Assembly (NCBI GenBank): GCA_002841995.1
Contig: PHBS01000019.1
Span: 1-35,829, forward strand
Direction: 5' to 3'
Source of the DNA: Chloroflexi bacterium HGW-Chloroflexi-8
GTDB lineage: Bacteria > Chloroflexota > Anaerolineae > Anaerolineales > Anaerolineaceae
Length of the DNA stretch: 35,829 nt
Shown: piece after piece, positions 1-8,032 of the stretch
Numbering within the stretch: position 1 is the first letter of the stretch
How the letters are laid out: each line of letters begins with the position of its first letter
Notes under the pieces: model-generated
Told to the model about the DNA's origin: nothing
Database searches by the model: none
What the model saw: only the letters and a program-made list of their open reading frames with translations
Translations under genes and position numbers: made by a program

Positions 1-983
1 GTAACAGCATCAGTTACAATTTCTTGAATGTTATTAGGATTTCTCAAAGCGAGCGTATAAGAAATGTTTGATTGGCGCAGATAACTCATCAATATTGCAT
101 CCTGAGGAGAGACAATTAATGTAACAATATCAGGATCCGGTATTGGTTCCGGAGCAACTTGTTCTTGACCAGCAACTGGTTCTGGGGTTGGTTCGGTTGT
201 CACTTTCTCAACGCCATCTATTGGAAAATCACCGACACGCAATATAATTGCGTCCTGGATCACATTCTGGCATACCAATCTTGGTCTCTGAGCTTCTGAA
301 GGTTGAACATAAATTGGTTCATTTAATGTGGGATCAAGCTCTGTTCTACCTTGTGCCGATGCATCAGAACCGCCTTGAATGTTAATTGACAATGACTCAA
401 CAGTAGATTCTGCATTAAAGATTTGCTTTGTTACAGATGCTGTAAAGTTGGGCAATTTCGTCTGATATTCCGGATCCATATCGATCAGCCACAGACAACC
501 AATTACCATCACATGGTCACCTGGTTGCGGTGCAAATGCCACCAAAGCTTCTCTGTCGATAGGAACTGATAAAGCTGTCTTGTCCACTGGAATATCAAAG
601 GAAGCAATGGAACCACCGGTAACAGAATCTAGTAATAAACTTGAGGTCACTGGCATACGAGGTTCTAATGGATACATCGCTTTTTTTCCAATCACTTGAT
701 CAAGTGATGTTAGAAAAGTACCTTCAACTAGCTCTTTCTTTGGAAAAGGTATCAATGCAACTACATTTTCCGTGATAACTTCTCCACGTGGTATTGATTG
801 TGTGGTAATGACAATGTTTACCATCTCTTCAACTTGGACCTGTGCTTGTTGTACAGACTCCGATTTTGGTTGTAAAAGAGGTCGGAATTGGATGTACGCA
901 TACGCGAGTCCCAAAACGACAACTAATATCACCAGTGCAATAATAATAATAATTCGACCGCTTTTCTGTCCACTTTTAGCCAT
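1..983 (-). CDS. cpaB: Flp pilus assembly protein CpaB/RcpC (3' end outside window)
   Basis: Reading leftward from the ATG at 983, an open frame runs off the window edge, so about 327 codons are visible and the C-terminus is missing. A Lys/Arg-containing N-terminus (MAKSGQKSGR) is followed by a strongly hydrophobic segment at about residues 11-30, consistent with a single inner-membrane anchor. Next comes a SAF-like segment with the pattern 'TTQSIPRGEVI' at about residue 60, then 'YPLEPRMPVTSSLL', typical of CpaB/RcpC. These proteins act in the periplasm in assembly of Flp/Tad pili. A Pro/Glu/Thr-rich linker is visible around residues 265-290. The start is supported by AGGAG seven bases upstream. 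An flp pilin gene lies upstream on the same strand, which supports the call. Family assignment is from motif recall, not a search. Confidence 0.85.
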   Translation of the reverse strand, partial: MAKSGQKSGRIIIIIALVILVVVLGLAYAYIQFRPLLQPKSESVQQAQVQVEEMVNIVITTQSIPRGEVITENVVALIPFPKKELVEGTFLTSLDQVIGKKAMYPLEPRMPVTSSLLLDSVTGGSIASFDIPVDKTALSVPIDREALVAFAPQPGDHVMVIGCLWLIDMDPEYQTKLPNFTASVTKQIFNAESTVESLSINIQGGSDASAQGRTELDPTLNEPIYVQPSEAQRPRLVCQNVIQDAIILRVGDFPIDGVEKVTTEPTPEPVAGQEQVAPEPIPDPDIVTLIVSPQDAILMSYLRQSNISYTLALRNPNNIQEIVTDAV

Positions 984-1048
984 GCTTACGTCTCCTTTTT
1001 ATATTCTTAGGGAAACAAAAAATAATAAATTAATTATACGGTAGATTG

Positions 1049-1091
1049 AAAAAAAGACCTTGGGAGGTCACCTACGAAAAGTTTTCCTCCC
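1049..1091 (-). promoter_or_regulatory. Attenuator-like leader of cpaB (alternative hairpins)
   Basis: On the minus strand, GACCT (1069-1065) pairs with AGGTC (1060-1056) across a 4-base loop, followed directly by seven T (1055-1049). This resembles a short intrinsic terminator about 65 bases before the cpaB start. The CCTCCC at 1067-1062 inside that stem can instead pair with GGGAGG at 1091-1086, which would prevent the terminator stem. Mutually exclusive hairpins of this kind are the geometry of transcription attenuation. The terminator stem is only 5 bp, so function is uncertain. Confidence 0.4.
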
Positions 1092-1118
1092 CGTTCCTTC
1101 TCCTCACTGAGATTATTA

Positions 1119-1135
1119 TGCATAAATTGTGCCAA
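1119..1135 (-). promoter_or_regulatory. Sigma-54-like -24/-12 element upstream of cpaB
   Basis: The minus strand reads TTGGCACAATTTATGCA. This keeps TGGCAC at the -24 position, five bases, then ATGCA at -12, with GG and GC at the exact spacing of the RpoN consensus. It lies about 135 bases upstream of the cpaB start. No good sigma-70 -35 box accompanies the CATAAT that follows. Whether this organism has RpoN cannot be told from the window. Confidence 0.35.
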
Positions 1136-1260
1136 AGTATGAGGAGTTGGGATTGTCGATGATAAAAATGATTATACAACGATAAAGCATTAGTAAATAG
1201 GAAAAGAGAATTTTTTTATGTAAAATTTATATGTAAGTTTTGAAAAAAATATGATTTTTA

Positions 1261-1297
1261 AAAAAAAGAGATCTCAAATAAACGAGATCTCTTTTTT
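1261..1297 (-). terminator. Intrinsic terminator of flp
   Basis: The inverted repeat AGAGATCTC / GAGATCTCT (1267-1275 and 1284-1292, 8-base loop) is flanked by A-runs on the left and T-runs on the right, so it can work in both directions. It sits 25 bases after the flp stop, and reading leftward it ends in a run of T, so flp is likely transcribed separately from cpaB. Confidence 0.8.
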
Positions 1298-1316
1298 ATC
1301 TCTTTGCTTATTACTA

Positions 1317-1463
1317 CTAGATAGCAGTAACAATATTGCTAAAGATTTTACCAATTGCCGGGCCAAGTAGGGCAAGAATAACAATTACAACAACGGCTAC
1401 TAAAACAAGAATTAAAGCATATTCAACTAAACCTTGACCTTTTTCTTTCGGTGCAAACAACAT
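1317..1463 (-). CDS. flp: Flp family type IVb pilin
   Basis: A 48-codon frame encodes a Flp pilin, the structural subunit of Tad-type pili. A short basic leader (MLFAPKEKG) is followed by the class III prepilin cleavage pattern: Gly9 at -1, then QGLVEYALIL with Glu at +5 and Tyr at +6, the invariant Flp pair. The rest is one hydrophobic helix (about residues 14-37) ending NIVTAI. The mature pilin would be about 39 residues, short even for the family, but with all family landmarks present. AAGGAGG precedes the ATG at 1463. A strong promoter lies upstream and a hairpin terminator downstream, so this looks like a highly expressed single-gene transcript beside cpaB. A prepilin peptidase is expected elsewhere. 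Confidence 0.92.
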   Translation of the reverse strand: MLFAPKEKGQGLVEYALILVLVAVVVIVILALLGPAIGKIFSNIVTAI

Positions 1464-1507
1464 CGTATTTTCCTCCTTTCAAAAATATTTATCTTTACGA
1501 TAAGCAT

Positions 1508-1535
1508 ATTATAAGTCAAAAGAGTAACATTTCAA
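1508..1535 (-). promoter_or_regulatory. Promoter of flp
   Basis: On the minus strand, TTGAAA (1535-1530), a 16-base spacer and a perfect TATAAT (1513-1508) precede the flp start by about 45 bases. This is a near-consensus sigma-70-type promoter. Confidence 0.75.
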
Positions 1536-1729
1536 GAGATTTACTTTACAAATTCCTTACAGGCTAGTCAAAAAACATGTTTTAGAAAACCAAACCTATT
1601 TGCTACTTCCTTTAAAAATATTCGTATAAGCTTTTAAACAATGATATTTTTAAAATAAAATAATTAGTTTGCGCTATAATAATTATGATTAGATCTACTC
1701 AGGGTATTTATGTTCGTATAGGAGGAAAG

Positions 1730-2266
1730 ATGAGCGATTTATTTGGACGAATAACTGATAACCAGGATGTAATCAGGAAACTATTGAGTAAGATTCCTGG
1801 GTTTAATGGCTATATTGAAAGAGAAAACCGAAGGGCATCCGATAAACTCTTGAGAGAAGCAATTGCGGATCGTTTCGAGCAACAGTGGCAAAGAATATCT
1901 GCTTTACAAACCGAATTAATCAGCACGGGCGGAATTATGTTTATTGATGATTTAGAACGAGCTGCCATAAAAATTCGACAATTTGTGGATCGAATCCGCC
2001 ATGCATCTTATGGTTATTCACCCTTTTTTGATGCAGTAAAAATCAGGGAGGAAGAACTGGCAAAAGTCTATGAATACGATCTCGCATTATTAAATTCAGT
2101 AGATGAAGTAAGCCGGGCAGTCGACAATGTAGAAACATCTATTGGGTCGGATGGTTTACCTGCATCTATTCGACATCTGACGAGTTTGGCTCAACAAACG
2201 GTGGATGCTTTCAACCTTCGTTCTGAGGTTTTGATGGGTGGAATCAATTCAGGTGAAAATTCCTGA
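1730..2266 (+). CDS. Uncharacterised helical protein encoded before an SPFH gene
   Basis: This 178-residue protein is predicted from the ATG at 1730, which has a strong AGGAGG seven bases upstream. An in-frame ATG at 1685 would add 15 residues but has no ribosome site. I do not recognise a named family. The sequence is rich in charged residues and heptad-like hydrophobics and looks almost wholly alpha-helical, with no signal peptide or membrane span. A distinctive N-terminal stretch 'IPGFNGYIERENRR' (about residues 22-35) precedes the helices. It is followed after 39 bases by a YdjI-like SPFH gene, so the two probably form an operon. By analogy with SPFH/PspA-type modules it could be a soluble helical partner in membrane stress, but that is inference from context only. 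TATAAT at 1675-1680 may be the -10 box; no good -35 is seen. Confidence 0.7.
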   Translation: MSDLFGRITDNQDVIRKLLSKIPGFNGYIERENRRASDKLLREAIADRFEQQWQRISALQTELISTGGIMFIDDLERAAIKIRQFVDRIRHASYGYSPFFDAVKIREEELAKVYEYDLALLNSVDEVSRAVDNVETSIGSDGLPASIRHLTSLAQQTVDAFNLRSEVLMGGINSGENS

Positions 2267-2305
2267 TTTTTAAATAACAGATAGTTCTTTTTATGGAGAT
2301 TAAAA

Positions 2306-3361
2306 ATGGCAAGAATATTTGATGTTATCGAATATCCAAGCGAAATGAAAGATGAAATCGTTCATCGTTTTCCTGAGACCGGAATTGCAGATTTACGAAT
2401 CGGATCTCAGGTGATTGTTCGAGAATCCCAAAAAGCAATATTTTTTAGAGATGGTCGCGCTCTCGACGAATTTGGTCCAGGCAGGCACACAATTGTCACC
2501 GCCAATATACCAAAATTAGTCGACCTGATCGGAAAAGTTTTTAATGACAGAACACCATTTACAGCTGAAGTGTATTATGTTTCGATGCGCGAATTTGTCG
2601 ATCGAAAATGGGGTACACCTCAACCAATTCTTGTCCGTAACCCAGGAATGGGATTAGGTGTCGCACTTTTACAGGGTTTTGGCTCTTATAGTTTTGAAGT
2701 AAAAGATGCACAGCAATTTGTCACACAAATTGTAGGCGCAAATGGTATTTACCGGATGGCGGAAATTGAAGGCCGATTGCGATCCATGCTACTTTCTAAA
2801 TTACAAGATCTTTTAGGAGAGACTGCTGCAGGAAAGAGCGTAGCTGAATTGATTGGACTGACGGAAGAACTTGGGGCAGGGGTACGTGCAAAAGTTCAGG
2901 ACGATTTTGCTGCAATTGGCCTATTATTAAAATCGTTCTATATTGCAAATCTTAAGCCATCTGATAAATCAGCTGAAGAACTTCGTGCAATGGGTATGCT
3001 TGATATGCAAACATACACCCAGCTACAAGCTGCTGACGCACTTAGAGAAGCTGCACGAAACGAGAGTGGCGGAGCTGGTTTGACAGCAGGCATTGGTGCT
3101 GGTGTCGGGTTAGGAAGTGTAATTTCTCAATCGTTAAGTGGAATGACTGGTTCAAATGCAGGATCGAGTGGAACACCTCAATCTACAAACGCTGGAAATG
3201 GAATGGGTGATGTGATGACTCCAGCCGAAGCAGCGACAGTCATGCGTGTATCAGAAGAGGATGTCCTTGCGGCAATTCAAGCAGGAGATTTAAAGGCAAG
3301 AAAAATTGGATCTGCTTATCGAATCAGTAAATCTGCACTCGAGGATTTCTTAAAGGGATAA
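2306..3361 (+). CDS. YdjI-type SPFH domain protein with C-terminal excisionase-like HTH
   Basis: This 351-residue protein has an N-terminal SPFH (band 7) domain of the YdjI / 'virion core protein' type, roughly residues 15-220. Typical marks are 'SQVIVRESQKAIFFRDGRAL', 'FGPGRHT', 'EVYYVSMREF' and 'WGTPQPILVRNP'. A Gly/Ser/Ala-rich linker follows (about 245-300). The last 50 residues match the excisionase/MerR-like HTH pattern: 'MTPAEAATVMRVSEEDVLAAI', then 'GDLKARKIGSAYRISKSAL'. Many YdjI relatives instead end in a zinc ribbon. In Bacillus subtilis YdjI works with PspA-type proteins at stressed membranes. Here the partner may be the helical protein encoded 39 bases upstream. The HTH tail could bind DNA or protein. 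GGAG is ten bases before the start, and a strong terminator ends the unit. Confidence 0.8.
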   Translation: MARIFDVIEYPSEMKDEIVHRFPETGIADLRIGSQVIVRESQKAIFFRDGRALDEFGPGRHTIVTANIPKLVDLIGKVFNDRTPFTAEVYYVSMREFVDRKWGTPQPILVRNPGMGLGVALLQGFGSYSFEVKDAQQFVTQIVGANGIYRMAEIEGRLRSMLLSKLQDLLGETAAGKSVAELIGLTEELGAGVRAKVQDDFAAIGLLLKSFYIANLKPSDKSAEELRAMGMLDMQTYTQLQAADALREAARNESGGAGLTAGIGAGVGLGSVISQSLSGMTGSNAGSSGTPQSTNAGNGMGDVMTPAEAATVMRVSEEDVLAAIQAGDLKARKIGSAYRISKSALEDFLKG

Positions 3362-3371
3362 ATTAACGAAT

Positions 3372-3404
3372 AAAACAACCGGGAAAATTTTCCCGGTTGT
3401 TTTT
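3372..3404 (+). terminator. Intrinsic terminator after the SPFH gene
   Basis: The near-perfect palindrome AACAACCGGGAAAA / TTTTCCCGGTTGTT runs into a T stretch eleven bases after the SPFH stop codon. The long GC-core stem makes this a confident terminator. Confidence 0.9.
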
Positions 3405-3438
3405 CATTGGTTGGAACATTTTTTTGTCATTGTACATC

Positions 3439-3469
3439 TTGTTAATTGCTATAGTTCGATCATTATAAT
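3439..3469 (+). promoter_or_regulatory. Possible promoter of sucCD
   Basis: A perfect TATAAT lies at 3464-3469, 40 bases before sucC. The best -35 candidate, TTGTTA at 3439-3444, is 19 bases away, which is long. The -10 box is convincing and the -35 is weak. Confidence 0.35.
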
Positions 3470-3508
3470 TTTCCATAGTAATTCTCTTTGTAATAGATCG
3501 GAGATGTA

Positions 3509-4651
3509 ATGAAATTACACGAATATCAGAGCAAGAAGATATTTGAACAATTTGGGGTGCCTATTCCCAAGGGGAGGGTTGCAAATATTGCTTCTGAAGC
3601 GAAGCAAATAGCTGAAGAATTAGGCGGAAGGGTTGTAATCAAATCACAGGTACTTGTCGGAGGTAGAGGTAAAGCGGGGGGAATAAAATTAGCTAAAGAT
3701 CCGAACGAAGCCATGAAATTTGCTTCCGATATTCTTGGAATGGAAATTAAAGGATTACCAGTTAGAAAGATCCTGGTAGACGAAGCAGTAAATTTTGAAC
3801 AGGAAATCTATCTGGCAATTATTAACAATCGGTCCAACAATTGCCCGATGATTGTTGCTTCTGCATCTGGTGGAGTTGACATAGAAGAAGTTGCACAATT
3901 ATCGCCAGAAAAGATCATTAAATATAATATCGATCCATTATTGGGACTTCAGGATTTTCAAGCGAGGGATGTAGCTTTAAGTATTGACTTACCCCGTGTC
4001 TATTGGAAAAATTTTATAAAAATATTGCACGGGTTATATCATGCATTTTGGGAAACAGATTCGACATTAGCAGAGATTAATCCACTGGTAATTACCAAAG
4101 ATGAACGGATGATGGCATTAGATGCAAAGATGATAATTGATGATAATGCACTTTTTCGCCATCCGGATTTAATTGAATTTAGGGATTTAGATATTGAAGC
4201 CCCAGCAGAGGTGGAAGCCAGGAAATATGGTTTGTCTTTCATAAAACTGGATGGTGAAATTGGTTGCATGGTAAATGGTGCCGGCTTAGCAATGGCTACA
4301 ATGGATATCATTCAGCAGAATGGTGGATCTCCAGCAAATTTCCTTGATATTGGTGGGGGTGCTGGTGCAGAAAAAGTTTCTGCTGCATTACGAATAATTC
4401 TTTCTGATCCAAAAGTTAAAGTAATTTTAATAAATATTTTCGGAGGAATTACCCGATGTGATGAAGTTGCAAAGGGATTATTGTCCTCAATTAAACAAAC
4501 AAAAATAAAAATTCCTATTGTCGTTCGGTTGGTCGGCACGAATGAAGAGTTAGGTAGAAGGTTGTTATGTGACTCGGAAATATTAACTGCAGATTCTTTG
4601 GTGAGTGCAGCAAAGACCTCAGTTTTACTCGCGACTGGAGGTGAATTGTGA
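3509..4651 (+). CDS. sucC: Succinate-CoA ligase (ADP-forming) beta subunit
   Basis: With the alpha subunit, this protein interconverts succinate, CoA and ATP with succinyl-CoA and ADP in the TCA cycle or its reductive branch. The 380 residues are close to the usual ~388. The N-terminal ATP-grasp part opens with [22 protein letters not shown] and carries '[11 protein letters not shown]' near residue 50 and the Mg-binding 'EINPLV' near residue 190. The C-terminal CoA-ligase part has '[11 protein letters not shown]' and 'FLDIGGGA'. GGAG lies eight bases before the ATG. The gene overlaps sucD by four bases, so the two are translationally coupled. Malate-CoA ligase is a related alternative, but nothing nearby points to it. 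Confidence 0.95.
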   Translation: MKLHEYQSKKIFEQFGVPIPKGRVANIASEAKQIAEELGGRVVIKSQVLVGGRGKAGGIKLAKDPNEAMKFASDILGMEIKGLPVRKILVDEAVNFEQEIYLAIINNRSNNCPMIVASASGGVDIEEVAQLSPEKIIKYNIDPLLGLQDFQARDVALSIDLPRVYWKNFIKILHGLYHAFWETDSTLAEINPLVITKDERMMALDAKMIIDDNALFRHPDLIEFRDLDIEAPAEVEARKYGLSFIKLDGEIGCMVNGAGLAMATMDIIQQNGGSPANFLDIGGGAGAEKVSAALRIILSDPKVKVILINIFGGITRCDEVAKGLLSSIKQTKIKIPIVVRLVGTNEELGRRLLCDSEILTADSLVSAAKTSVLLATGGEL

Positions 4652-5514
4652 GCATCCTGGTTGATAAAGCATCGCGTGTTTTAATCCAAGGTATTACTGG
4701 AAATGAAGGCCAGTTTCATAGCTGGCAGATGTTTCAATATGGAACCAATGTCGTTGCTGGTGTAACTCCTGGAAAAGGAGGAGACTGGATTTTTGATGGT
4801 AAAGTTCCTGTTTTTGACTCAGTAAAAGTAGCGAAAGATGCAACTGGTGCAAATGTGAGTGTTATTTTTGTTCCCGCCAGATATGCTGCAGATGCAATGT
4901 TGGAAGCTGCTGATGCGGAAATTCCTTTAATTGTTTGCATTACTGAAGGGGTTCCCGTAAGAGATATGATCCAGGTAAGGAAATTTCTTGATCAAAAAAA
5001 AGTTTATCTGGTTGGACCAAATTGTCCTGGACTTCTTACACCAGGTCAAGCTAAAGTTGGCATAATTCCTGGAAACATCACCAAACCTGGAAATGTAGGT
5101 GTCGTTTCAAGATCAGGAACACTGACTTATGAAGTGCTTTATGCAATGCTCGCAAATGATATTGGTAGCAGTACTTGCGTTGGAATCGGTGGAGATCCTG
5201 TACATGGTTTAAATTTTATTGATACCTTAGAACTATTTGAGGCGGATCCAGAAACCGACCAAGTAGTAATGATTGGTGAAATTGGCGGAAACGAGGAGCA
5301 ATTAGCTGCTGATTACATTGCACGATATATGACCAAACCTGTTGTGGCATTTATTGCGGGAGAATCGGCACCACCCGGAAAAAGGATGGGACATGCTGGT
5401 GCAATTATTGAAAGTGGAGAAGGTACTGCTGAAGAGAAAATACATGCATTACGGGTTTCTGGAGTACAGATTGCCCACCATCCCGAAGAAATTGCAAGCA
5501 TGCTTATCCGTTAA
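4648..5514 (+). CDS. sucD: Succinate-CoA ligase (ADP-forming) alpha subunit
   Basis: This 288-residue subunit binds CoA and carries the phosphohistidine intermediate. The CoA-binding Rossmann region shows '[15 protein letters not shown]' at the N-terminus, 'GPNCPGLL' near residue 123 and '[10 protein letters not shown]' near 153. The catalytic histidine is His249 in '[11 protein letters not shown]'. The start is a GTG at 4648 overlapping the sucC stop in the sequence GTGA, with sucC's own GGAGGTG as ribosome site. Length and all landmarks are normal. It forms a two-gene unit with sucC. Confidence 0.95.
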   Translation: MSILVDKASRVLIQGITGNEGQFHSWQMFQYGTNVVAGVTPGKGGDWIFDGKVPVFDSVKVAKDATGANVSVIFVPARYAADAMLEAADAEIPLIVCITEGVPVRDMIQVRKFLDQKKVYLVGPNCPGLLTPGQAKVGIIPGNITKPGNVGVVSRSGTLTYEVLYAMLANDIGSSTCVGIGGDPVHGLNFIDTLELFEADPETDQVVMIGEIGGNEEQLAADYIARYMTKPVVAFIAGESAPPGKRMGHAGAIIESGEGTAEEKIHALRVSGVQIAHHPEEIASMLIR

Positions 5515-5519
5515 TTAAA

Positions 5520-5540
5520 AATGTGCCATAAAGGCACATT
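5520..5540 (-). terminator. Terminator between sucD and acpP
   Basis: The inverted repeat AATGTGCC / GGCACATT has a 5-base loop between two converging genes. Reading leftward it ends in a run of T, so it is a good terminator for acpP. Rightward it has a poor T-tract but may still stop sucCD transcripts. Confidence 0.7.
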
Positions 5541-5562
5541 CTATGAGTCTTAACAAAAAAAT

Positions 5563-5799
5563 TTATTTTATATTTTGTTCAATATATTGAACTGCATCAC
5601 CAACGGATTTGATTTGGCGAGCACTTTCATCCGGAATATCCAGGTCAAATTTTTCGCTGAAACCATCAATAAGGAAAAATTGATCCATTGAATCGGCTTT
5701 CAAGTCTTCAATGAAACGCGTATCCATTTCTATTTCATTTTCATCAACTTTTAAAACATCCACGATGATTGCTTTCACTTTTTCAAAGACTTCACTCAT
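5563..5799 (-). CDS. acpP: Acyl carrier protein
   Basis: This 78-residue acidic protein has the canonical four-helix carrier fold. The phosphopantetheine attachment serine is Ser37 in 'DLKADSMDQ', where DSM replaces the commoner DSL. Helix III has 'DIPDESARQIKSVGDAVQYI', the usual ending of ACPs. It carries growing acyl chains as thioesters for fatty acid synthesis. It stands alone here, not next to other fab genes, so it could be the housekeeping ACP or one dedicated to a lipid branch such as the serine palmitoyltransferase-like enzyme about 5 kb away. AGGAGG is seven bases before the ATG and a near-consensus promoter lies upstream. Confidence 0.93.
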   Translation of the reverse strand: MSEVFEKVKAIIVDVLKVDENEIEMDTRFIEDLKADSMDQFFLIDGFSEKFDLDIPDESARQIKSVGDAVQYIEQNIK

Positions 5800-5837
5800 T
5801 AGATCCTCCTACGAAAAACAGGGCTGCTTATTTGAAA

Positions 5838-5865
5838 ATTGTATCTTGCCTTTGTATTCTGTCAA
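5838..5865 (-). promoter_or_regulatory. Promoter of acpP
   Basis: On the minus strand a perfect TTGACA (5865-5860), 16 bases and TACAAT (5843-5838) lie about 40 bases before the acpP start. Confidence 0.75.
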
Positions 5866-5960
5866 GTGGAATCGCAAGATTGTCAATGATTATCGAGTTA
5901 TAAAGTTATTTGGTCGGTAGTTTTGATATACTGATAAAATATTATGAATCAGGAAAAAAA

Positions 5961-6998
5961 ATGAGCGATTCGTCAATAATCTCAAGAAAAAAAGACCATA
6001 TAAATATTAATTTGGACGAAGATGTTTCTTCGGAAAGATCAACAGGATTGTCCGCATTTCATTTCTTGCACAACGCCTTACCTGAAATTGATCTTTCAGC
6101 AGTTGATACTGCTCAATCAATATTTGGAAAAGTGGTCCGTCTGCCAATATTAATTTCCTCAATGACCGGGGGAACGACACAAGCAGCTGAGATAAATCAA
6201 AGATTGGCAATTATTGCAGAAAAATTTGGTTTAGCAATGGGTGTAGGTTCCCAACGTGTTGCAATTGATAATCCGAATTTGTCAGAATCCTTCAAAATTC
6301 GAAAATACTCTCCTTCTATTTTACTTTTTGCCAACATTGGTGCTGTGCAATTAAATTATGGGTATGGGTTAGATGAGTGCAAACAAGCCATCGATATGAT
6401 AGACGCAGATGCATTAATCTTGCACCTGAACCCACTACAAGAAGCTATTCAATTAAACGGAAATACGAATTTTGGAGGCTTGCTTAATAAAATTGAAGAA
6501 ATTTGTAAGTTATTAAACAAACCGGTTATCATTAAAGAGGTTGGATGGGGAATTTCTTCGGATTTAGCTGAAAAATTAGTGAATGTCGGGGTTTCTGGTA
6601 TTGACGTTTCGGGTGCTGGTGGCACATCGTGGTCCCAGGTCGAGCGTTATCGTCTAAAAAACGAAGGGGATATTCGTGTAGCAGAATCATTTCGCGATTG
6701 GGGTATACCAACGGCAGATGCTTTATTGCAACTAGTAGAAAAAAAGATTAATGCATTGATTATTTCATCTGGTGGATTGCAAACAGGAATGGATATTGCA
6801 AAATCCATCGCAATTGGTGCAAATTTGGCTGGGATGGCAAGTACTTTCCTAAAGAAGGCAGTCGCATCAATTGATGATTTATCGAATGAAGTAAAAATAA
6901 TCGAAAGAATTATTAGAATTTCGATGTTTGTGACTGGTTCTCAAAATATAGCGCAATTTCAGAATTCAAAAATATTGAAATCAGAGAAGCCATCATGA
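5961..6998 (+). CDS. fni: Type 2 isopentenyl-diphosphate delta-isomerase
   Basis: This FMN-dependent enzyme interconverts IPP and DMAPP for isoprenoid synthesis. The 345 residues begin at the ATG at 5961, preceded by AGG and an A-run; an upstream TTG at 5910 lacks a ribosome site. Family marks in order are 'LPILISSMTGGT' (about residues 68-79), 'GVGSQRVAI', 'LHLNPLQEA' (the Gln-Glu pair near the metal and active site), 'VIIKEVGWG' and 'GIDVSGAGGTSW', then the TIM-barrel FMN-phosphate glycine region 'SSGGLQTGMDIAKSIAIGA'. It overlaps the next gene, a polyprenyl diphosphate synthase, by four bases (ATGA), so DMAPP supply and prenyl chain elongation are coupled in one operon. Confidence 0.93.
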   Translation: MSDSSIISRKKDHININLDEDVSSERSTGLSAFHFLHNALPEIDLSAVDTAQSIFGKVVRLPILISSMTGGTTQAAEINQRLAIIAEKFGLAMGVGSQRVAIDNPNLSESFKIRKYSPSILLFANIGAVQLNYGYGLDECKQAIDMIDADALILHLNPLQEAIQLNGNTNFGGLLNKIEEICKLLNKPVIIKEVGWGISSDLAEKLVNVGVSGIDVSGAGGTSWSQVERYRLKNEGDIRVAESFRDWGIPTADALLQLVEKKINALIISSGGLQTGMDIAKSIAIGANLAGMASTFLKKAVASIDDLSNEVKIIERIIRISMFVTGSQNIAQFQNSKILKSEKPS

Positions 6999-8005
6999 TT
7001 TTAGACTCATTAATGATAGAAATGTTGCCTAAAATTGAAGATACTCTGAAGGATATGGTTTATAAAAAAATTCCCCAACAATACACTGGCATTGTGGAAA
7101 TGATGTCCTATCATATGGGGTGGACAAATAGCATTGAAAAACAAAAAGGGAAGAGAATCAGGCCGATCATTCTATTATTGTCCACAAAGATTTGTGGTGG
7201 AGAATGGCAAAAAGCACTTCCAGCCGCAGCCGCAGTTGAACTCTTACATAATTTTTCATTAATTCATGACGATATTGAGGATCAATCAGAATTTCGGCAT
7301 GGTCGCAATACAGTTTGGAAATTATGGGGATTATCACAAGCTATTAATACTGGTGATGCAATGTTCTCTCTTTCACAGTTGGGGATATTAGATCTTGGGA
7401 ACCTAGTAAATATTGAAGTTGCCTATGAATCCATAAAAGTATTCAATTTAACCTGTGTTTCATTAACTGGTGGACAGTATTTGGATATGACATTTGAGAA
7501 CGACAAAGAAATTTCAAGTGACAATTATTTTCAAATGGTTTCAGGTAAAACTGCTGCATTATTGGCGGCATCAACCGAGATAGGTGCAATTGTTGCTCAA
7601 ACAACAATTGCTAACCGAAAACATTTACACACTTTTGGGGAAGCATTGGGGTTAGCGTTTCAGGCGCAAGACGATTATTTAGGGATTTGGGGGGAGGAAC
7701 CATTGACTGGTAAGTCAAGATCGTCAGATCTAAAATCCGGTAAAAAAACACTACCTGTTGTATTTGCTTTTGAAAAAATGCCTGAGCTTAAAGAAAAATT
7801 TTGCAAAAAACCAATAAATGATGACGAGATTGATGAAAGAGCAATGATCCTTGAAAATCTTGGAGCAAAAAAGTATACGGAAAGTGTGACAAAACATTAC
7901 ACTAATCTTGCGATTCAATCGCTAAATGCTGTTGAAATCTCAGATAAAAAAGCATATCAAGCGTTATTGGAATTGACCAATTTTTTGTTGACACGAAACA
8001 AATAG
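6995..8005 (+). CDS. Polyprenyl (probably geranylgeranyl/farnesyl) diphosphate synthase
   Basis: This 336-residue trans-prenyltransferase condenses IPP with allylic diphosphates. The first Asp-rich motif is 'LIHDDIED' near residue 93, with the conserved Arg-rich 'FRHGRNTVW' after it. The second motif reads 'FQAQDDYLGIWG', ending in Gly rather than Asp. This form is common in the IdsA-type GGPP synthases of Actinobacteria and Chloroflexota, followed by 'GKSRSSDLKSGKKTLPV'. Chain length cannot be set from sequence alone; C20 is most likely given the IdsA-like pattern. The start overlaps the fni stop (ATGA); two further Met codons at residues 7 and 10 are possible starts. Products would feed menaquinone, carotenoid or undecaprenyl pathways. 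Confidence 0.88.
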   Translation: MILDSLMIEMLPKIEDTLKDMVYKKIPQQYTGIVEMMSYHMGWTNSIEKQKGKRIRPIILLLSTKICGGEWQKALPAAAAVELLHNFSLIHDDIEDQSEFRHGRNTVWKLWGLSQAINTGDAMFSLSQLGILDLGNLVNIEVAYESIKVFNLTCVSLTGGQYLDMTFENDKEISSDNYFQMVSGKTAALLAASTEIGAIVAQTTIANRKHLHTFGEALGLAFQAQDDYLGIWGEEPLTGKSRSSDLKSGKKTLPVVFAFEKMPELKEKFCKKPINDDEIDERAMILENLGAKKYTESVTKHYTNLAIQSLNAVEISDKKAYQALLELTNFLLTRNK

Positions 8006-8032
8006 ATCACTTTTTCAGAAGATCTTTTTTTT
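8004..8032 (+). terminator. Weak intrinsic terminator after the polyprenyl synthase gene
   Basis: AGATC (8004-8008) pairs with GATCT (8021-8025) and eight T follow. The stem is only 5 bp with a 12-base loop, so it is a weak candidate. It overlaps the convergent lgt-like stop. Confidence 0.45.

Noticed and set aside
3509-5514. Malate-CoA ligase (MtkAB) instead of SucCD
   Set aside because: No malyl-CoA lyase or serine-cycle gene is nearby, and lengths and motifs fit succinate-CoA ligase.
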